64,000 nucleotides of DNA from an unidentified bacterial endosymbiont (GTDB taxonomy: Bacteria; Pseudomonadota; Gammaproteobacteria; Enterobacterales; Enterobacteriaceae). Shown here in pieces: positions 36,156-46,059 of this stretch. The position numbers and the translations under genes were made by a program. How positions within the stretch are numbered: the stretch's first letter is position 1; every line of letters starts with the position of its first letter. The DNA is taken from NCBI RefSeq assembly GCF_918797525.1, contig NZ_OU963893.1, positions 2,294,001-2,358,000 of the forward strand. Direction: 5' to 3'. Below the pieces are notes generated by a model. The model made no database searches and was not told the origin of the DNA. It worked only from the letters and a program-made list of their open reading frames with translations.

Positions 36156-36165
36156 CGTTACTGAG

Positions 36166-37194
36166 TTAACGGCTAAGCTCACGACGGATAATCTCTGCCC
36201 CCGCGCTTAACGCATTCAGCTTGCCGTTGGCCACCTGGCGGGAGAGGGGGGCCATCCCACAGTTAGTCGACGGGTAAAGCTTGTCCGCGTCGACGAACTG
36301 CAGCGCCTTACGCAGCGTATCGGCGACTTCGTCCGGCGTTTCGACACTGTTGGTTGCCACATCGATTGCGCCCACCATCACCTTCTTACCGCGGATCAGT
36401 TCTAGCAGATCCATCGGTACCCGCGCGTTATGGCACTCCAGAGAGATGATATCGATATTGGACGTCTGCAGTTTAGGGAACGCCTCTTCATACTGACGCC
36501 ACTCTGCGCCCAGCGTCTTTTTCCAGTCGGTATTGGCTTTGATGCCGTATCCATAGCAGATATGGACGGCGGTTTCGCATTTCAGCCCGTCGATGGCGCG
36601 TTCTAACGCGGCAATACCCCAGTCGTTCACCTCATCAAAAAAGACGTTAAAGGCAGGCTCATCAAACTGGATGATATCGACCCCGGCCGCCTCCAGCTCT
36701 CTGGCCTCCTGGTTAAGGATTTTGGCAAATTCCCAGGCCAGCTTTTCACGGCTTTTATAGTGGGCATCATACAGGGTATCGATCATGGTCATCGGCCCGG
36801 GTAGCGCCCATTTGATCGGTTTATCCGTCAATTGCCGCAGATACCTGGCATCGTCGACGAATACCGGTTTTTGACGCGCCACGGCATCGACAACGGTGGG
36901 GACGCTCGCATCATAGCGGTTGCGGATGCGCACCGTCTGACGGTTGGCAAAATCAACGCCACTCAGGTGTTCAATAAACGTGGTCACGAAGTGTTGGCGT
37001 GTTTGCTCGCCATCACTAACGATATCAATTCCGGCGCGGAGCTGGTCGTCGAGAGAGAGGCGCAGGGCATCCTGTTTGCCTGCCAGTAATTCCTGGTCCT
37101 GCAATTTCCACGGCGACCACAGGGTTTCGGGTTGAGCAAGCCAGCTGGGTTTAGGTAAACTTCCAGCCGTTGATGTCGGGAGCAATGTTTTCAT
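36166..37194 (-). CDS. mesD: MesD, folate-independent core methionine synthase
   Basis: The 342-residue protein corresponds to the catalytic C-terminal half of MetE only; the N-terminal MetE domain is absent. Zinc/homocysteine ligands are present: His211-x-Cys213 (HICYGYG), Glu253 (SLECHNA) and Cys312 (PSTNCGMAPLSRQV). The short length and the partner gene mesX upstream identify the MesD type, which transfers a methyl group to homocysteine without methyl-folate and needs MesX. In Acinetobacter that pair is oxygen-dependent; here this is inferred from homology. The start codon is 25 bases downstream of the mesX stop. Confidence 0.9.
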   Translation of the reverse strand: MKTLLPTSTAGSLPKPSWLAQPETLWSPWKLQDQELLAGKQDALRLSLDDQLRAGIDIVSDGEQTRQHFVTTFIEHLSGVDFANRQTVRIRNRYDASVPTVVDAVARQKPVFVDDARYLRQLTDKPIKWALPGPMTMIDTLYDAHYKSREKLAWEFAKILNQEARELEAAGVDIIQFDEPAFNVFFDEVNDWGIAALERAIDGLKCETAVHICYGYGIKANTDWKKTLGAEWRQYEEAFPKLQTSNIDIISLECHNARVPMDLLELIRGKKVMVGAIDVATNSVETPDEVADTLRKALQFVDADKLYPSTNCGMAPLSRQVANGKLNALSAGAEIIRRELSR

Positions 37195-37219
37195 TATAGA
37201 AGACCTTATTATTGATTAT

Positions 37220-38194
37220 TTAACGTGTGAAATTATGAGACCACTGCTCAAGACGTTGTTGGTACGGCGTAATAAATTGCGCCTGGGTAAATTTGCCTTG
37301 TTCAATCGCCAGGCGGCTGCGCTCTTCACGATCGTAAACAATTTTTGTTACTGAATGATCGTCATGATTAAGATCTGGCTGATAACATTGTCCTGCCGTC
37401 GAGTTCGCATTATAAATCTCAGGACGATAAATTTTCTGAAAGGTCTCCATCGTGCTGATGGTAGCGATCAGTTCGAGATTACTGTAATCCGCCAGTAAAT
37501 CGCCGGAATGATAAAAGGCAAAAGGCGCGGCGCTGTTTTCAGGCATGAAATAGCGCACCTTCAGGCCCATTTTGCCAAAATACTGTTCTGTCAAGGAGGT
37601 TCCTTCAGGCTGGTACTCAATACCCAGCACGGGATGGCTGTTACCGGTGCGGTGATAGATCTCCTTACTGGAAACGCTCAGGCAAATGACCGGTGGCTTT
37701 TTAAAGTGCTCTCTGTATTGCGCTGACCGGGTGAAATGCCTGAAGATGTTACCGTGCAAATCGCCAAAGTTCTCCGGAAGCGTAAAGCGGGGCTGATCTT
37801 TATTATGTTCGAGCAGTAACACGCTAAAGTCATAGTCGCGGACATAGGATGAAAAATTATTGCCGACGATACCCTCGATACGCTGATGTGTTTTTTTATC
37901 AACGATGGTGGTTTGTAATATTTCTATAGCCGGGAAGCTATTGCCATCGCCCATATTCATGTCTACGGAAATAATGTCAAGCGCTACCGCGTAACGATCG
38001 GCTTTTGGATTATCCCAACGCGCTAATGCATTAAAACGGTTATTGATCATCACCAGCGTATTGCGCAGGTTTTCCTGTCGTCTTTCACCACGGGCCAGAT
38101 TGGCAAAATTGGTGGTGGTACGCGTATTTTCTGAAGGGTTATAGTTCTCATCGAAGCAACTGCGCTTAAGGGTGAATGTAAAAGCGTTACTCAT
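37220..38194 (-). CDS. mesX: MesX (DUF1852), accessory protein for MesD
   Basis: The 324-residue protein matches DUF1852: SNAFTFTLKRSCFDENYNPS at the N-terminus, ALDIISVDMNMGDGNSFPAI near residue 90, and FTQAQFITPYQQRLEQWSH at the C-terminus. It has several conserved acidic and histidine residues and no signal peptide. In bacteria that use MesD, this gene is required alongside it and is thought to oxidise a methyl donor precursor; the reaction is not established. I chose the ATG at 38194, which fits the family start; the frame extends to 38308 with an alternative ATG at 38206. Confidence 0.88.
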   Translation of the reverse strand: MSNAFTFTLKRSCFDENYNPSENTRTTTNFANLARGERRQENLRNTLVMINNRFNALARWDNPKADRYAVALDIISVDMNMGDGNSFPAIEILQTTIVDKKTHQRIEGIVGNNFSSYVRDYDFSVLLLEHNKDQPRFTLPENFGDLHGNIFRHFTRSAQYREHFKKPPVICLSVSSKEIYHRTGNSHPVLGIEYQPEGTSLTEQYFGKMGLKVRYFMPENSAAPFAFYHSGDLLADYSNLELIATISTMETFQKIYRPEIYNANSTAGQCYQPDLNHDDHSVTKIVYDREERSRLAIEQGKFTQAQFITPYQQRLEQWSHNFTR

Positions 38195-38593
38195 TGTGTT
38201 ATACATCCTACGTTCATGTTGCCAGGAAGTTATCAATGCGTAATTTATGCCTGAGCGAGTGGCGCAGGGGAAGTGACTTAATTTCACTGTAACATGAGTA
38301 ATCGTCATGTACGCCTGCGCAGAGGCGACGGTGGCGGAGCGTATTTTCGGGTTAATGCAAAGTTAATAACCCACAGGAATGTCATCAAACAGGCCTTCTC
38401 TATCATTGCTTTACCTTACATCGCCATTGAAATTTTCAGTTGAATTACTCCGCAATATATACGTTTCAATGTCGGGCAGTGTGCCTCTCTCGGGGTAAAA
38501 CGGTACAAGCGGTGATCCTTCACTGCCTGTCTGGTACAGGCTCCTCAATTGCCGGTATAATCATTAAAATTTCCACTCGGTTTAGAAGCGAAC
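38195..38593. other. 399-bp divergent region between mesX and yaiL
   Basis: No convincing gene. It holds the mesX promoter region, a TGAAATTTTCA palindrome (38428-38438), a GCCTGT/ACAGGC stem (38525-38541) and TATAAT at 38556-38561, which would serve yaiL with a short leader. I saw no MetJ-type AGACGTCT pair. Confidence 0.5.
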
Positions 38594-39133
38594 ATGACAA
38601 AACTCACCTTACAAGAGCAGATGCTAAAAGCGGGACTGGTGTCCAGCAAGAAGATGGCCAAGGTTCAGCGCACGGCGAAGAAATCCCGCGTGCAGGCGCG
38701 TGAGGCCAGAGAGGCTGTGGAAGAGAACAAAAAAGCGCAAAGCGAGCGTGATAAGCAGCTAAGCGAACAGCAAAAGCAGACCGTGATGGCGAAAGAGTTC
38801 AAGGCGCAGGTGAAGCAGTTAATTGAAATGAACCGCATCACCGTGGCGAAAGGTAATATCACCTTTAACTTCACCGATGGCACTCTCATCAAGCGGATAG
38901 ACGTCGATAAGCAGACGCAGGCCCAGCTCATTAATGGCCGTCTGGCCATTGCGCGCCTGGTGATAAACGCCAATGGCGACTGCGACTACGCGATTATCCC
39001 GGCCGTAGTGGCCGATAAAATTGCCCAGCGTGATGCCCGGAGCATTGTTTTAAACAGCGCCCTGAGTCAGGAAGAGCAGGACGAAGACGATCCGTATGCA
39101 GATTTCAAAATTCCTGATGATTTGATGTGGTAA
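38594..39133 (+). CDS. yaiL: YaiL, DUF2058 protein
   Basis: The 179-residue protein is highly charged. It begins TKLTLQEQMLKAGLVSSKKM, runs through a long lysine/glutamine-rich coiled coil (about residues 25-75), and ends with the acidic tail QDEDDPYADFKIPDDLMW. This matches E. coli YaiL (DUF2058), a nucleoprotein/polysome-associated protein of unclear role. In E. coli yaiL is far from hrpA, so its position here is different. The ribosome site is weak. Confidence 0.88.
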   Translation: MTKLTLQEQMLKAGLVSSKKMAKVQRTAKKSRVQAREAREAVEENKKAQSERDKQLSEQQKQTVMAKEFKAQVKQLIEMNRITVAKGNITFNFTDGTLIKRIDVDKQTQAQLINGRLAIARLVINANGDCDYAIIPAVVADKIAQRDARSIVLNSALSQEEQDEDDPYADFKIPDDLMW

Positions 39134-39140
39134 ACCGTTA

Positions 39141-39827
39141 TCAAAACGGTGCGGCATGACGGGCGTTAATCACCTCTGCGCTCACCGGGTGAACAAAGTC
39201 CAGCCCGCTGGCGTGAAGCATCAGCCTTCGGGCGCTCTTCGCGCCCGGCATCTCAAGACCCCCGTAAAGATCGCAGCCTAAAATAGGGTGGCCCAACTGC
39301 TGGCAGTGAATGCGCAGTTGATGGGTTCGCCCGGTTTCAGGAAACAATTCGACCCGCGTCAACGGCAGCTCCGCGCCCTGATAAAAACGCGCGATCGCCC
39401 GATAGCGGGAGCGGGCCGGTTTGCCATGGTCAGGGCAAATCGACATCAACGGAAACAGCGCCGGATCGTTGGCTATCGGCGCATCAACCGTCCCTTCGTC
39501 GTCCGCGAGATGTCCGCACAATAGCGCGCTGTAGGTCTTGCTCACTGTGCGTTGGCTAAACTGACGGCACAGGGCGGCATTGATCGCTTTATTGCGGGCG
39601 ATCACCATCAGCCCAGAGGTGCCGAAATCAAGACGGTGCACCAGCGTGCAGTCTGGATACGTCTGGACCAGACGATGATGAACGGAATCACGGTTTTGCG
39701 GGTTCTTGCCTGACAGGCTCAACAGCCCGGAAGGTTTGTTGATAAGCAACAGATGCTCGTCCTGCCAGAGAATATCAATCTCATCGCGACAGGGTGGGGC
39801 AATAAAGGTATCGACAATAACAGACAT
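39141..39827 (-). CDS. RluA-family RNA pseudouridine synthase
   Basis: The 228-residue enzyme has the RluA catalytic motif HRLDFGTSG with Asp67 as the nucleophile, an LLINKPSGLLSLSGK N-terminal segment, and the ligand motif GRTHQLRIHCQQLGHPILG near residue 165. It is a paralogue of E. coli RluA rather than RluA itself (different N-terminus and C-terminus). The target base is unknown. It lies convergent to yaiL with seven bases between stops, and the small ACCGTT/AACGGT stem there may terminate both. Confidence 0.88.
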   Translation of the reverse strand: MSVIVDTFIAPPCRDEIDILWQDEHLLLINKPSGLLSLSGKNPQNRDSVHHRLVQTYPDCTLVHRLDFGTSGLMVIARNKAINAALCRQFSQRTVSKTYSALLCGHLADDEGTVDAPIANDPALFPLMSICPDHGKPARSRYRAIARFYQGAELPLTRVELFPETGRTHQLRIHCQQLGHPILGCDLYGGLEMPGAKSARRLMLHASGLDFVHPVSAEVINARHAAPF

Positions 39828-39875
39828 CGGGCTGCCCGGCTGGAAAGTGGGAGCGGATGATAACGAAATAGCGGG

Positions 39876-39901
39876 AAAAAGAACAACCCTCCCGCCGGAG
39901 G
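39876..39901 (-). terminator. Intrinsic terminator of azoR
   Basis: On the minus strand, after the azoR stop: CCTCC, loop GGCG, GGAGG, then GTTGTTCTTTTT, a U-rich tail. It is 16 bases beyond the stop codon at 39917. Confidence 0.72.
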
Positions 39902-39916
39902 CAGGAGGAGGACATC

Positions 39917-40525
<609 letters not shown>

Positions 40526-40726
40526 TCATTCCTGTTTTGCATTTGATTGAAGGGGGTTGCCCCGTTGCTTGTTGACACTTTATTCACAATCCTGTCGCAG
40601 GGATAGTGCAATATATCGAAGCCCATGTTCGAAATTTTTGAATAAGGCGCTGGAGGCGTCGATGTGATACGCTATACCTATCATTGAAAACAGAATTTAT
40701 CCGGCAGAGCACTGCCCGTTAACGCT

Positions 40727-43700
40727 ATGACAGAACACCAAAAATTAACCTTGCCGATGCTCCTGCAACAGCTTAATTCATTGATGCTGCGCGACAAACA
40801 GCGCTTTGCCCACCGTCTGCACGGAGTCAAGAAGGTTAAAAATCCTGATGCACAACAGGCCATTTACCAGGAGATGGCGAAAGAGATTGAACAGGCCGCA
40901 GGGAAGGTTGTGCTGCGCCAAGCCGCACGTCCGCAGATAACCTACCCGGAAAACCTGCCCGTTAGTCAGAAAAAGCAGGACATCCTTAACGCGGTGCGGG
41001 ATAACCAGGTGGTGATTGTCGCCGGGGAAACCGGGTCGGGCAAAACCACCCAGTTGCCGAAAATTTGTCTGGAACTGGGTCGCGGAGTCAAAGGGCTGAT
41101 CGGTCACACCCAGCCGCGTCGACTGGCGGCGCGTACCGTTGCCAACCGTATTGCCGAAGAGTTGCAAACAGAACCGGGTGGCTGTATTGGGTACAAAGTC
41201 CGCTTCAGCGACCATGTGAGCGATAACACCCAGGTCAAGCTGATGACCGACGGTATTCTGCTGGCGGAGATCCAGCAGGATCGTCTGCTCATGCAGTACG
41301 ACACCATCATCATCGATGAAGCACACGAGCGCAGCCTGAATATTGACTTCCTGCTCGGCTATCTGAAAGAGCTGTTACCGCGCCGTCCGGATCTGAAAAT
41401 CATCATTACCTCCGCCACCATTGACCCGGAGCGTTTCTCAACGCATTTCAACAATGCGCCGATTATCGAGGTCTCTGGCCGGACGTATCCGGTAGAGGTG
41501 CGCTATCGCCCGATAGTTGAAGAAGCAGACGACACCGAGCGCGATCAACTGCAGGCCATCTTCGACGCCGTTGATGAACTGGGTAATGAGAGTGCGGGCG
41601 ATATCTTAATCTTTATGAGCGGCGAGCGTGAAATTCGTGATACCGCCGAGGCGCTGAACAAGCGCGACCTGCGTCATACCGAGATCCTGCCGCTCTACGC
41701 ACGCTTATCGAACAGCGAGCAAAACCGCGTGTTCCTGGCGCACAACGGGCGCCGCATTGTGCTGGCGACCAACGTGGCGGAAACCTCGCTGACCGTGCCG
41801 GGCATCAAATATGTGATAGACCCGGGTACGGCGCGCATCAGCCGCTACAGCTACCGCACCAAAGTCCAGCGCCTGCCCATTGAACCGGTATCGCAGGCCT
41901 CGGCTAACCAGCGTAAAGGTCGCTGTGGCCGCGTGTCGGAAGGGATCTGTATTCGTCTCTATTCGGAAGACGATTTCCTGTCGCGTCCGGAATTTACCGA
42001 CCCGGAGATTCTGCGTACCAACCTCGCGTCCGTTATTCTGCAGATGACCGCGCTGGGGCTGGGCGATATCGCCGCGTTCCCGTTTGTTGAAGCGCCCGAC
42101 AAGCTCAATATTCAGGACGGCGTGCGTCTGCTGGAAGAGCTGGGCGCGATCGCCACCGATGCGCAGGCGACCGCCTATAAACTGACGCCGCTGGGCCGCC
42201 AGCTTAGCCAGTTGCCGGTTGACCCGCGTCTGGCGCGGATGGTGCTGGAAGCGCAAAAACACGGCTGCGTGCGCGAGGCGATGATTATCACCTCGGCGCT
42301 CTCCATTCAGGACCCGCGCGAGCGTCCCATGGAGAAACAGCAGGCCTCCGACGAAAAACACCGTCGCTTCCACGATAAAGAGTCCGATTTCCTCGCCTTT
42401 GTGAACCTGTGGAACTACCTCGGTGAACAGCAAAAAGCCCTGTCGTCGAATCAATTCCGCCGCCAGTGTCGCGTCGAGTTCCTCAACTATCTACGCGTGC
42501 GCGAATGGCAGGATATCTACACCCAACTGCGCCAGGTGGTGAAGGAGCTGGGTATTCCGGTCAACAGTGAACCGGCAGAATATCGCGAGATCCATCTCGC
42601 GCTGCTGACCGGCCTGCTTTCACATATCGGCATGAAAGATGCTGATAAACAGGAATATACCGGCGCGCGCAACGCCCGTTTCTCCCTCTTCCCGGGGTCG
42701 GGCTTATTCAAAAAACCGCCGAAATGGACCATGGTGGCCGAACTGGTGGAAACCAGCCGCCTGTGGGGACGCATTGCCGCGCGTATCGATCTAGAATGGG
42801 TTGAACCGCTGGCCCAACATCTGCTGAAACGCGCGTACAGTGAACCGCACTGGGAGCGGGCGCAGGGCGCGGTAATGGCGACGGAGAAAGTCACCGTGTA
42901 CGGCCTGCCGGTGGTGGCGGCGCGTAAGGTCAACTACAGCCAGATTGACCCGGCGCTGTGCCGCGAGCTGTTTATCCGTCATGCGCTGGTGGAAGGAGAC
43001 TGGCAGACGCGCCATGCGTTCTTCCGGGAAAACCTCAGGCTGCGCGCTGAAGTAGAAGAACTGGAGCACAAATCCCGTCGCCGCGACATTCTGGTGGATG
43101 ACGACGCGCTGTTCGAGTTTTACGACCAGCGCATCAGCCACGAGGTGATGTCCGCCCGTCACTTCGATAGCTGGTGGAAGAAAGCCAGTAAAGCGACGCC
43201 AGACCTGCTTAACTTTGAAAAGAGCATGCTGATTAAAGAAGGGGCGGAGTCGGTCAGCAAGCTTGATTACCCGAACTTCTGGCATCAGGGCAACCTCAAG
43301 CTGCGCTTAACCTACCAGTTTGAACCGGGGACCGATGCCGATGGCGTCACCGTCCATATTCCGCTTGCGCTGTTAAACCAGGTGGAAGAGAGCGGGTTTG
43401 AGTGGCAAATTCCCGGCCTGCGCCGTGAGCTGGTGATTGCCCTGATTAAATCGTTGCCGAAACCGGTACGCCGCAACTTTGTTCCCGCGCCTAACTATGC
43501 CGATGCCTTTTTAGGCCGCGTAACGCCGCTGGAAATGCCGCTGCTGGATGCCCTCGAACGTGAATTCAGACGCATGGCGGGCACCACCATTGAGCGTGAG
43601 GCGTGGAACTGGGATCAGGTGCCCGATCACCTGAAAGTCAGCTTCCGGTTGGTAGACGATAAAAACAAAAAGCTGCAGGAAGGCCGCAGCCTGACCGCGC

Positions 43701-44629
43701 TAAAAGAGGCGCTGAAGGGTAAGGTCCAGGAAACTCTTTCCGCCGTAGCCGATGACGGCATCGAGCAGAGCGGGCTGCATATCTGGAGCTTTGGTCAACT
43801 GCCGGAAAGCTACGAACAGAAACGCGGCAACTACAGGGTGAAAGCCTGGCCTGCGCTGGTCGACGATCGGGACAGCGTTTCCATCAGGCTGTTTGATAAC
43901 CCACTGGAACAGCAGCAGATGATGTGGCGCGGCCTGCGTCGCTTGCTGCTGCTCAATATCCCGTCGCCGATAAAGTATCTGCACGAGAAACTGCCGAACA
44001 AAGCCAAGCTCGGTCTCTACTTCAACCCGTACGGTAAAGTGCTGGATCTGATCGACGACTGCATCTCCTGCGGCGTGGACAAGCTGATCCATGAAGCGGG
44101 TGGTCCGGTATGGACGGAAGAGGGGTTTGCGAAGCTGCATGATAAAGTGCGCGCAGAGCTGAACGACACCGTGGTGGAGATTGCCAAACAGGTCGAGCAG
44201 ATCCTGACAGCCGTCTTCAACATCAACAAGCGTCTGAAAGGGCGCGTCGATATGACCATGGCCCTGGGGCTGTCGGATGTCAAAGTGCAGATGGCCGGGC
44301 TGGTGTACCGCGGTTTTGTCACCGGCAACGGCTTTAATCGCCTGGGCGACACGCTGCGCTATCTGCAGGCGATTGAAAAGCGGCTGGAGAAAATGGCCAC
44401 CGATCCGCACCGCGACCGCGCGCAGATGCTGAAAGTGGAAAGCGTGCAGCAGGCGTGGCAGCAGTGGCTGAACAAACTGCCGCCCGCCCGCCGTGAAGAT
44501 GAAGACGTTAAGGCGATCCGCTGGATGATTGAAGAGCTGCGCGTCAGCTTCTTCGCTCAACAACTGGGGACGCCGTATCCGATTTCAGACAAGCGTATCG
44601 TGCAGGCGATGGAGCAGATCCCGGTATAA
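40727..44629 (+). CDS. hrpA: ATP-dependent RNA helicase HrpA
   Basis: The 1,300-residue protein equals E. coli HrpA in length. Domains: DEAH helicase core with Walker A GETGSGKTTQ near residue 100, DEAH box IIIDEAHERSLNID near 195, motif III SATIDPERF, motif VI QRKGRCGRVSEGICIRLY near 395, then the winged-helix/ratchet region and the long DUF3418 C-terminus. HrpA resolves stalled ribosomes and processes some fimbrial mRNAs. It begins divergently from azoR. The segment before the ATG has no strong ribosome site. Confidence 0.97.
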   Translation: MTEHQKLTLPMLLQQLNSLMLRDKQRFAHRLHGVKKVKNPDAQQAIYQEMAKEIEQAAGKVVLRQAARPQITYPENLPVSQKKQDILNAVRDNQVVIVAGETGSGKTTQLPKICLELGRGVKGLIGHTQPRRLAARTVANRIAEELQTEPGGCIGYKVRFSDHVSDNTQVKLMTDGILLAEIQQDRLLMQYDTIIIDEAHERSLNIDFLLGYLKELLPRRPDLKIIITSATIDPERFSTHFNNAPIIEVSGRTYPVEVRYRPIVEEADDTERDQLQAIFDAVDELGNESAGDILIFMSGEREIRDTAEALNKRDLRHTEILPLYARLSNSEQNRVFLAHNGRRIVLATNVAETSLTVPGIKYVIDPGTARISRYSYRTKVQRLPIEPVSQASANQRKGRCGRVSEGICIRLYSEDDFLSRPEFTDPEILRTNLASVILQMTALGLGDIAAFPFVEAPDKLNIQDGVRLLEELGAIATDAQATAYKLTPLGRQLSQLPVDPRLARMVLEAQKHGCVREAMIITSALSIQDPRERPMEKQQASDEKHRRFHDKESDFLAFVNLWNYLGEQQKALSSNQFRRQCRVEFLNYLRVREWQDIYTQLRQVVKELGIPVNSEPAEYREIHLALLTGLLSHIGMKDADKQEYTGARNARFSLFPGSGLFKKPPKWTMVAELVETSRLWGRIAARIDLEWVEPLAQHLLKRAYSEPHWERAQGAVMATEKVTVYGLPVVAARKVNYSQIDPALCRELFIRHALVEGDWQTRHAFFRENLRLRAEVEELEHKSRRRDILVDDDALFEFYDQRISHEVMSARHFDSWWKKASKATPDLLNFEKSMLIKEGAESVSKLDYPNFWHQGNLKLRLTYQFEPGTDADGVTVHIPLALLNQVEESGFEWQIPGLRRELVIALIKSLPKPVRRNFVPAPNYADAFLGRVTPLEMPLLDALEREFRRMAGTTIEREAWNWDQVPDHLKVSFRLVDDKNKKLQEGRSLTALKEALKGKVQETLSAVADDGIEQSGLHIWSFGQLPESYEQKRGNYRVKAWPALVDDRDSVSIRLFDNPLEQQQMMWRGLRRLLLLNIPSPIKYLHEKLPNKAKLGLYFNPYGKVLDLIDDCISCGVDKLIHEAGGPVWTEEGFAKLHDKVRAELNDTVVEIAKQVEQILTAVFNINKRLKGRVDMTMALGLSDVKVQMAGLVYRGFVTGNGFNRLGDTLRYLQAIEKRLEKMATDPHRDRAQMLKVESVQQAWQQWLNKLPPARREDEDVKAIRWMIEELRVSFFAQQLGTPYPISDKRIVQAMEQIPV

Positions 44630-44643
44630 GAAAGCGCGTCAAC

Positions 44644-44677
44644 ACAGGCCCGGTAAGCGAAGCGCGACCGGGCCTGT
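44644..44677. repeat. REP-like 11-bp stem between hrpA and the efflux operon
   Basis: ACAGGCCCGGT (44644-44654), 12-base loop, ACCGGGCCTGT (44667-44677): a perfect 11-bp inverted repeat between the stops of two convergent genes. The GGCCCGGTAAGCG core is typical of REP elements of this family of bacteria. It may also terminate both transcripts, although neither side has a U-tract. Confidence 0.6.
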
Positions 44678-44679
44678 CA

Positions 44680-46059
44680 TTAGCTCATCGCCCATCCGCC
44701 GCCGAGGGCTTTGTACAAATCAATTTGCGCCAGCAGCAGGTTATTTTTGATCTGCACCACGTTAATCTGCACCGCGTACAGCGTTCGCTGCGCGTCCAGC
44801 ACATCCAGATAAGAGGAATAGCCGTTGTTGTAACGGTTTTGCGCAATACGCAGCGTCTCCCGGGCAACCTCCTGCTGTCCCTCAAGTTCCGTCAGTTGTT
44901 GCCCAAAACGCGTTATGGCATCAAGGCAATCGTTCACCTCGACAAAGGCGTTACGCACAATTTTCTCGTAGCTGTACAGCGCCTGGTTACGCTGGGACTG
45001 GGAAATATCCACCTGCGCATTCAGCGCCTGGCGATTCAGGAGTGGAGCCAGAATGCTGCCGCCCACGCTCCAGAGCTGGAGTGGGTTATCCAGTAACCCC
45101 GCAAGGGTGCGATCCTGCACCGAACCGCTGGCTGTCAGGTTGACAGACGGCAGCAGGCTGGCCCGGGACGCCGCTAATGTGGCATCGGCGGCGATAAGCT
45201 GCCGTTCAGCCTGCACGATATCCGGACGGCGGTTAAGCAGCGTCGAAGGCAGTTGCGACGGGAGCGGTAGCGGCGTCAGAGAGTCAAAATCTCCACCGCG
45301 CGCCACCTCACCAGGGTTACTGCCAAGTAGCAGGCTGAGGGCGTTCTCCTGCTGAGCAATCTGGTGCTGCAGCACCGGCACCTGCGCCCGGGTGGCGCGT
45401 AGCTCGGAGTCAGATTGCATCCATTCCAGACGCGAGCTGTAGCCGGTGTCAAACTGCCGTCTGGCAAGGTTGAATGCCGCTTCGCGCGCGCTGAGCGTAG
45501 AGTCGGTCACGCGCAGTTGTTCATCGAGCGACAACAGCGTGACGTAGCCAGAGGCTACCGACGAGGCCACGGTCAAATCCGCCGCCGCTGCCGCCGCTTT
45601 CTGCGCGTCCAGCGACGCATCGGCAGCGTTAGCGGTGCTGCGGTTCACGCCCCAGATATCGACATCGTAACTGGCGGTGAGGCTGCCTTTATACAGCGTA
45701 CCGTAAACCGGCAGGCCGGTTGCCACAGACTGTGAGCGCGCCCGTGTGCCGTTGACGCCTGCATCAAGCGTCGGGAAAAGGCTGCCGTCGGCGGCATAGA
45801 CTCGCGCCAGATATTCATTGATACGCTCGCGGGCAATCAGCACGTCATTATTGTGTTCAAGCGCCTGATCCACGTAACGGTTCAGGTCGTTATCATGAAA
45901 ATTACGCCACCAGAGCCGTTGTGCCGGACTGGCGGGGCCAGCATCGGCACGCCACTGGGCGGGAAGGGTCAGTGACGGTTGCGCAGGTGTGACGTCGACC
46001 GACTGACAGCCGGTCACCGTGATGGCAAACAGCAGGCCCGCTATCGGGCGCAGGGTCAT
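44680..46059 (-). CDS. Outer-membrane efflux lipoprotein (NodT/OMF family)
   Basis: The 459-residue outer-membrane factor has a lipobox VTGC (cysteine at residue 18), the OMF beta-barrel/alpha-barrel repeats (YDVDIWGVNRSTANAADASL in the first half, LNRRPDIVQAERQLIAADAT at the start of the second), and the family ending with IDLYKALGGGW. It is the exit duct of the tripartite pump. The start overlaps the stop of the membrane-fusion gene by four bases (ATGA). Confidence 0.92.
   Translation of the reverse strand: MTLRPIAGLLFAITVTGCQSVDVTPAQPSLTLPAQWRADAGPASPAQRLWWRNFHDNDLNRYVDQALEHNNDVLIARERINEYLARVYAADGSLFPTLDAGVNGTRARSQSVATGLPVYGTLYKGSLTASYDVDIWGVNRSTANAADASLDAQKAAAAAADLTVASSVASGYVTLLSLDEQLRVTDSTLSAREAAFNLARRQFDTGYSSRLEWMQSDSELRATRAQVPVLQHQIAQQENALSLLLGSNPGEVARGGDFDSLTPLPLPSQLPSTLLNRRPDIVQAERQLIAADATLAASRASLLPSVNLTASGSVQDRTLAGLLDNPLQLWSVGGSILAPLLNRQALNAQVDISQSQRNQALYSYEKIVRNAFVEVNDCLDAITRFGQQLTELEGQQEVARETLRIAQNRYNNGYSSYLDVLDAQRTLYAVQINVVQIKNNLLLAQIDLYKALGGGWAMS

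Noticed and set aside
43700..44563. A 287-codon minus-strand frame
   Set aside because: Antisense to the conserved C-terminus of hrpA, with no domain or ribosome site.
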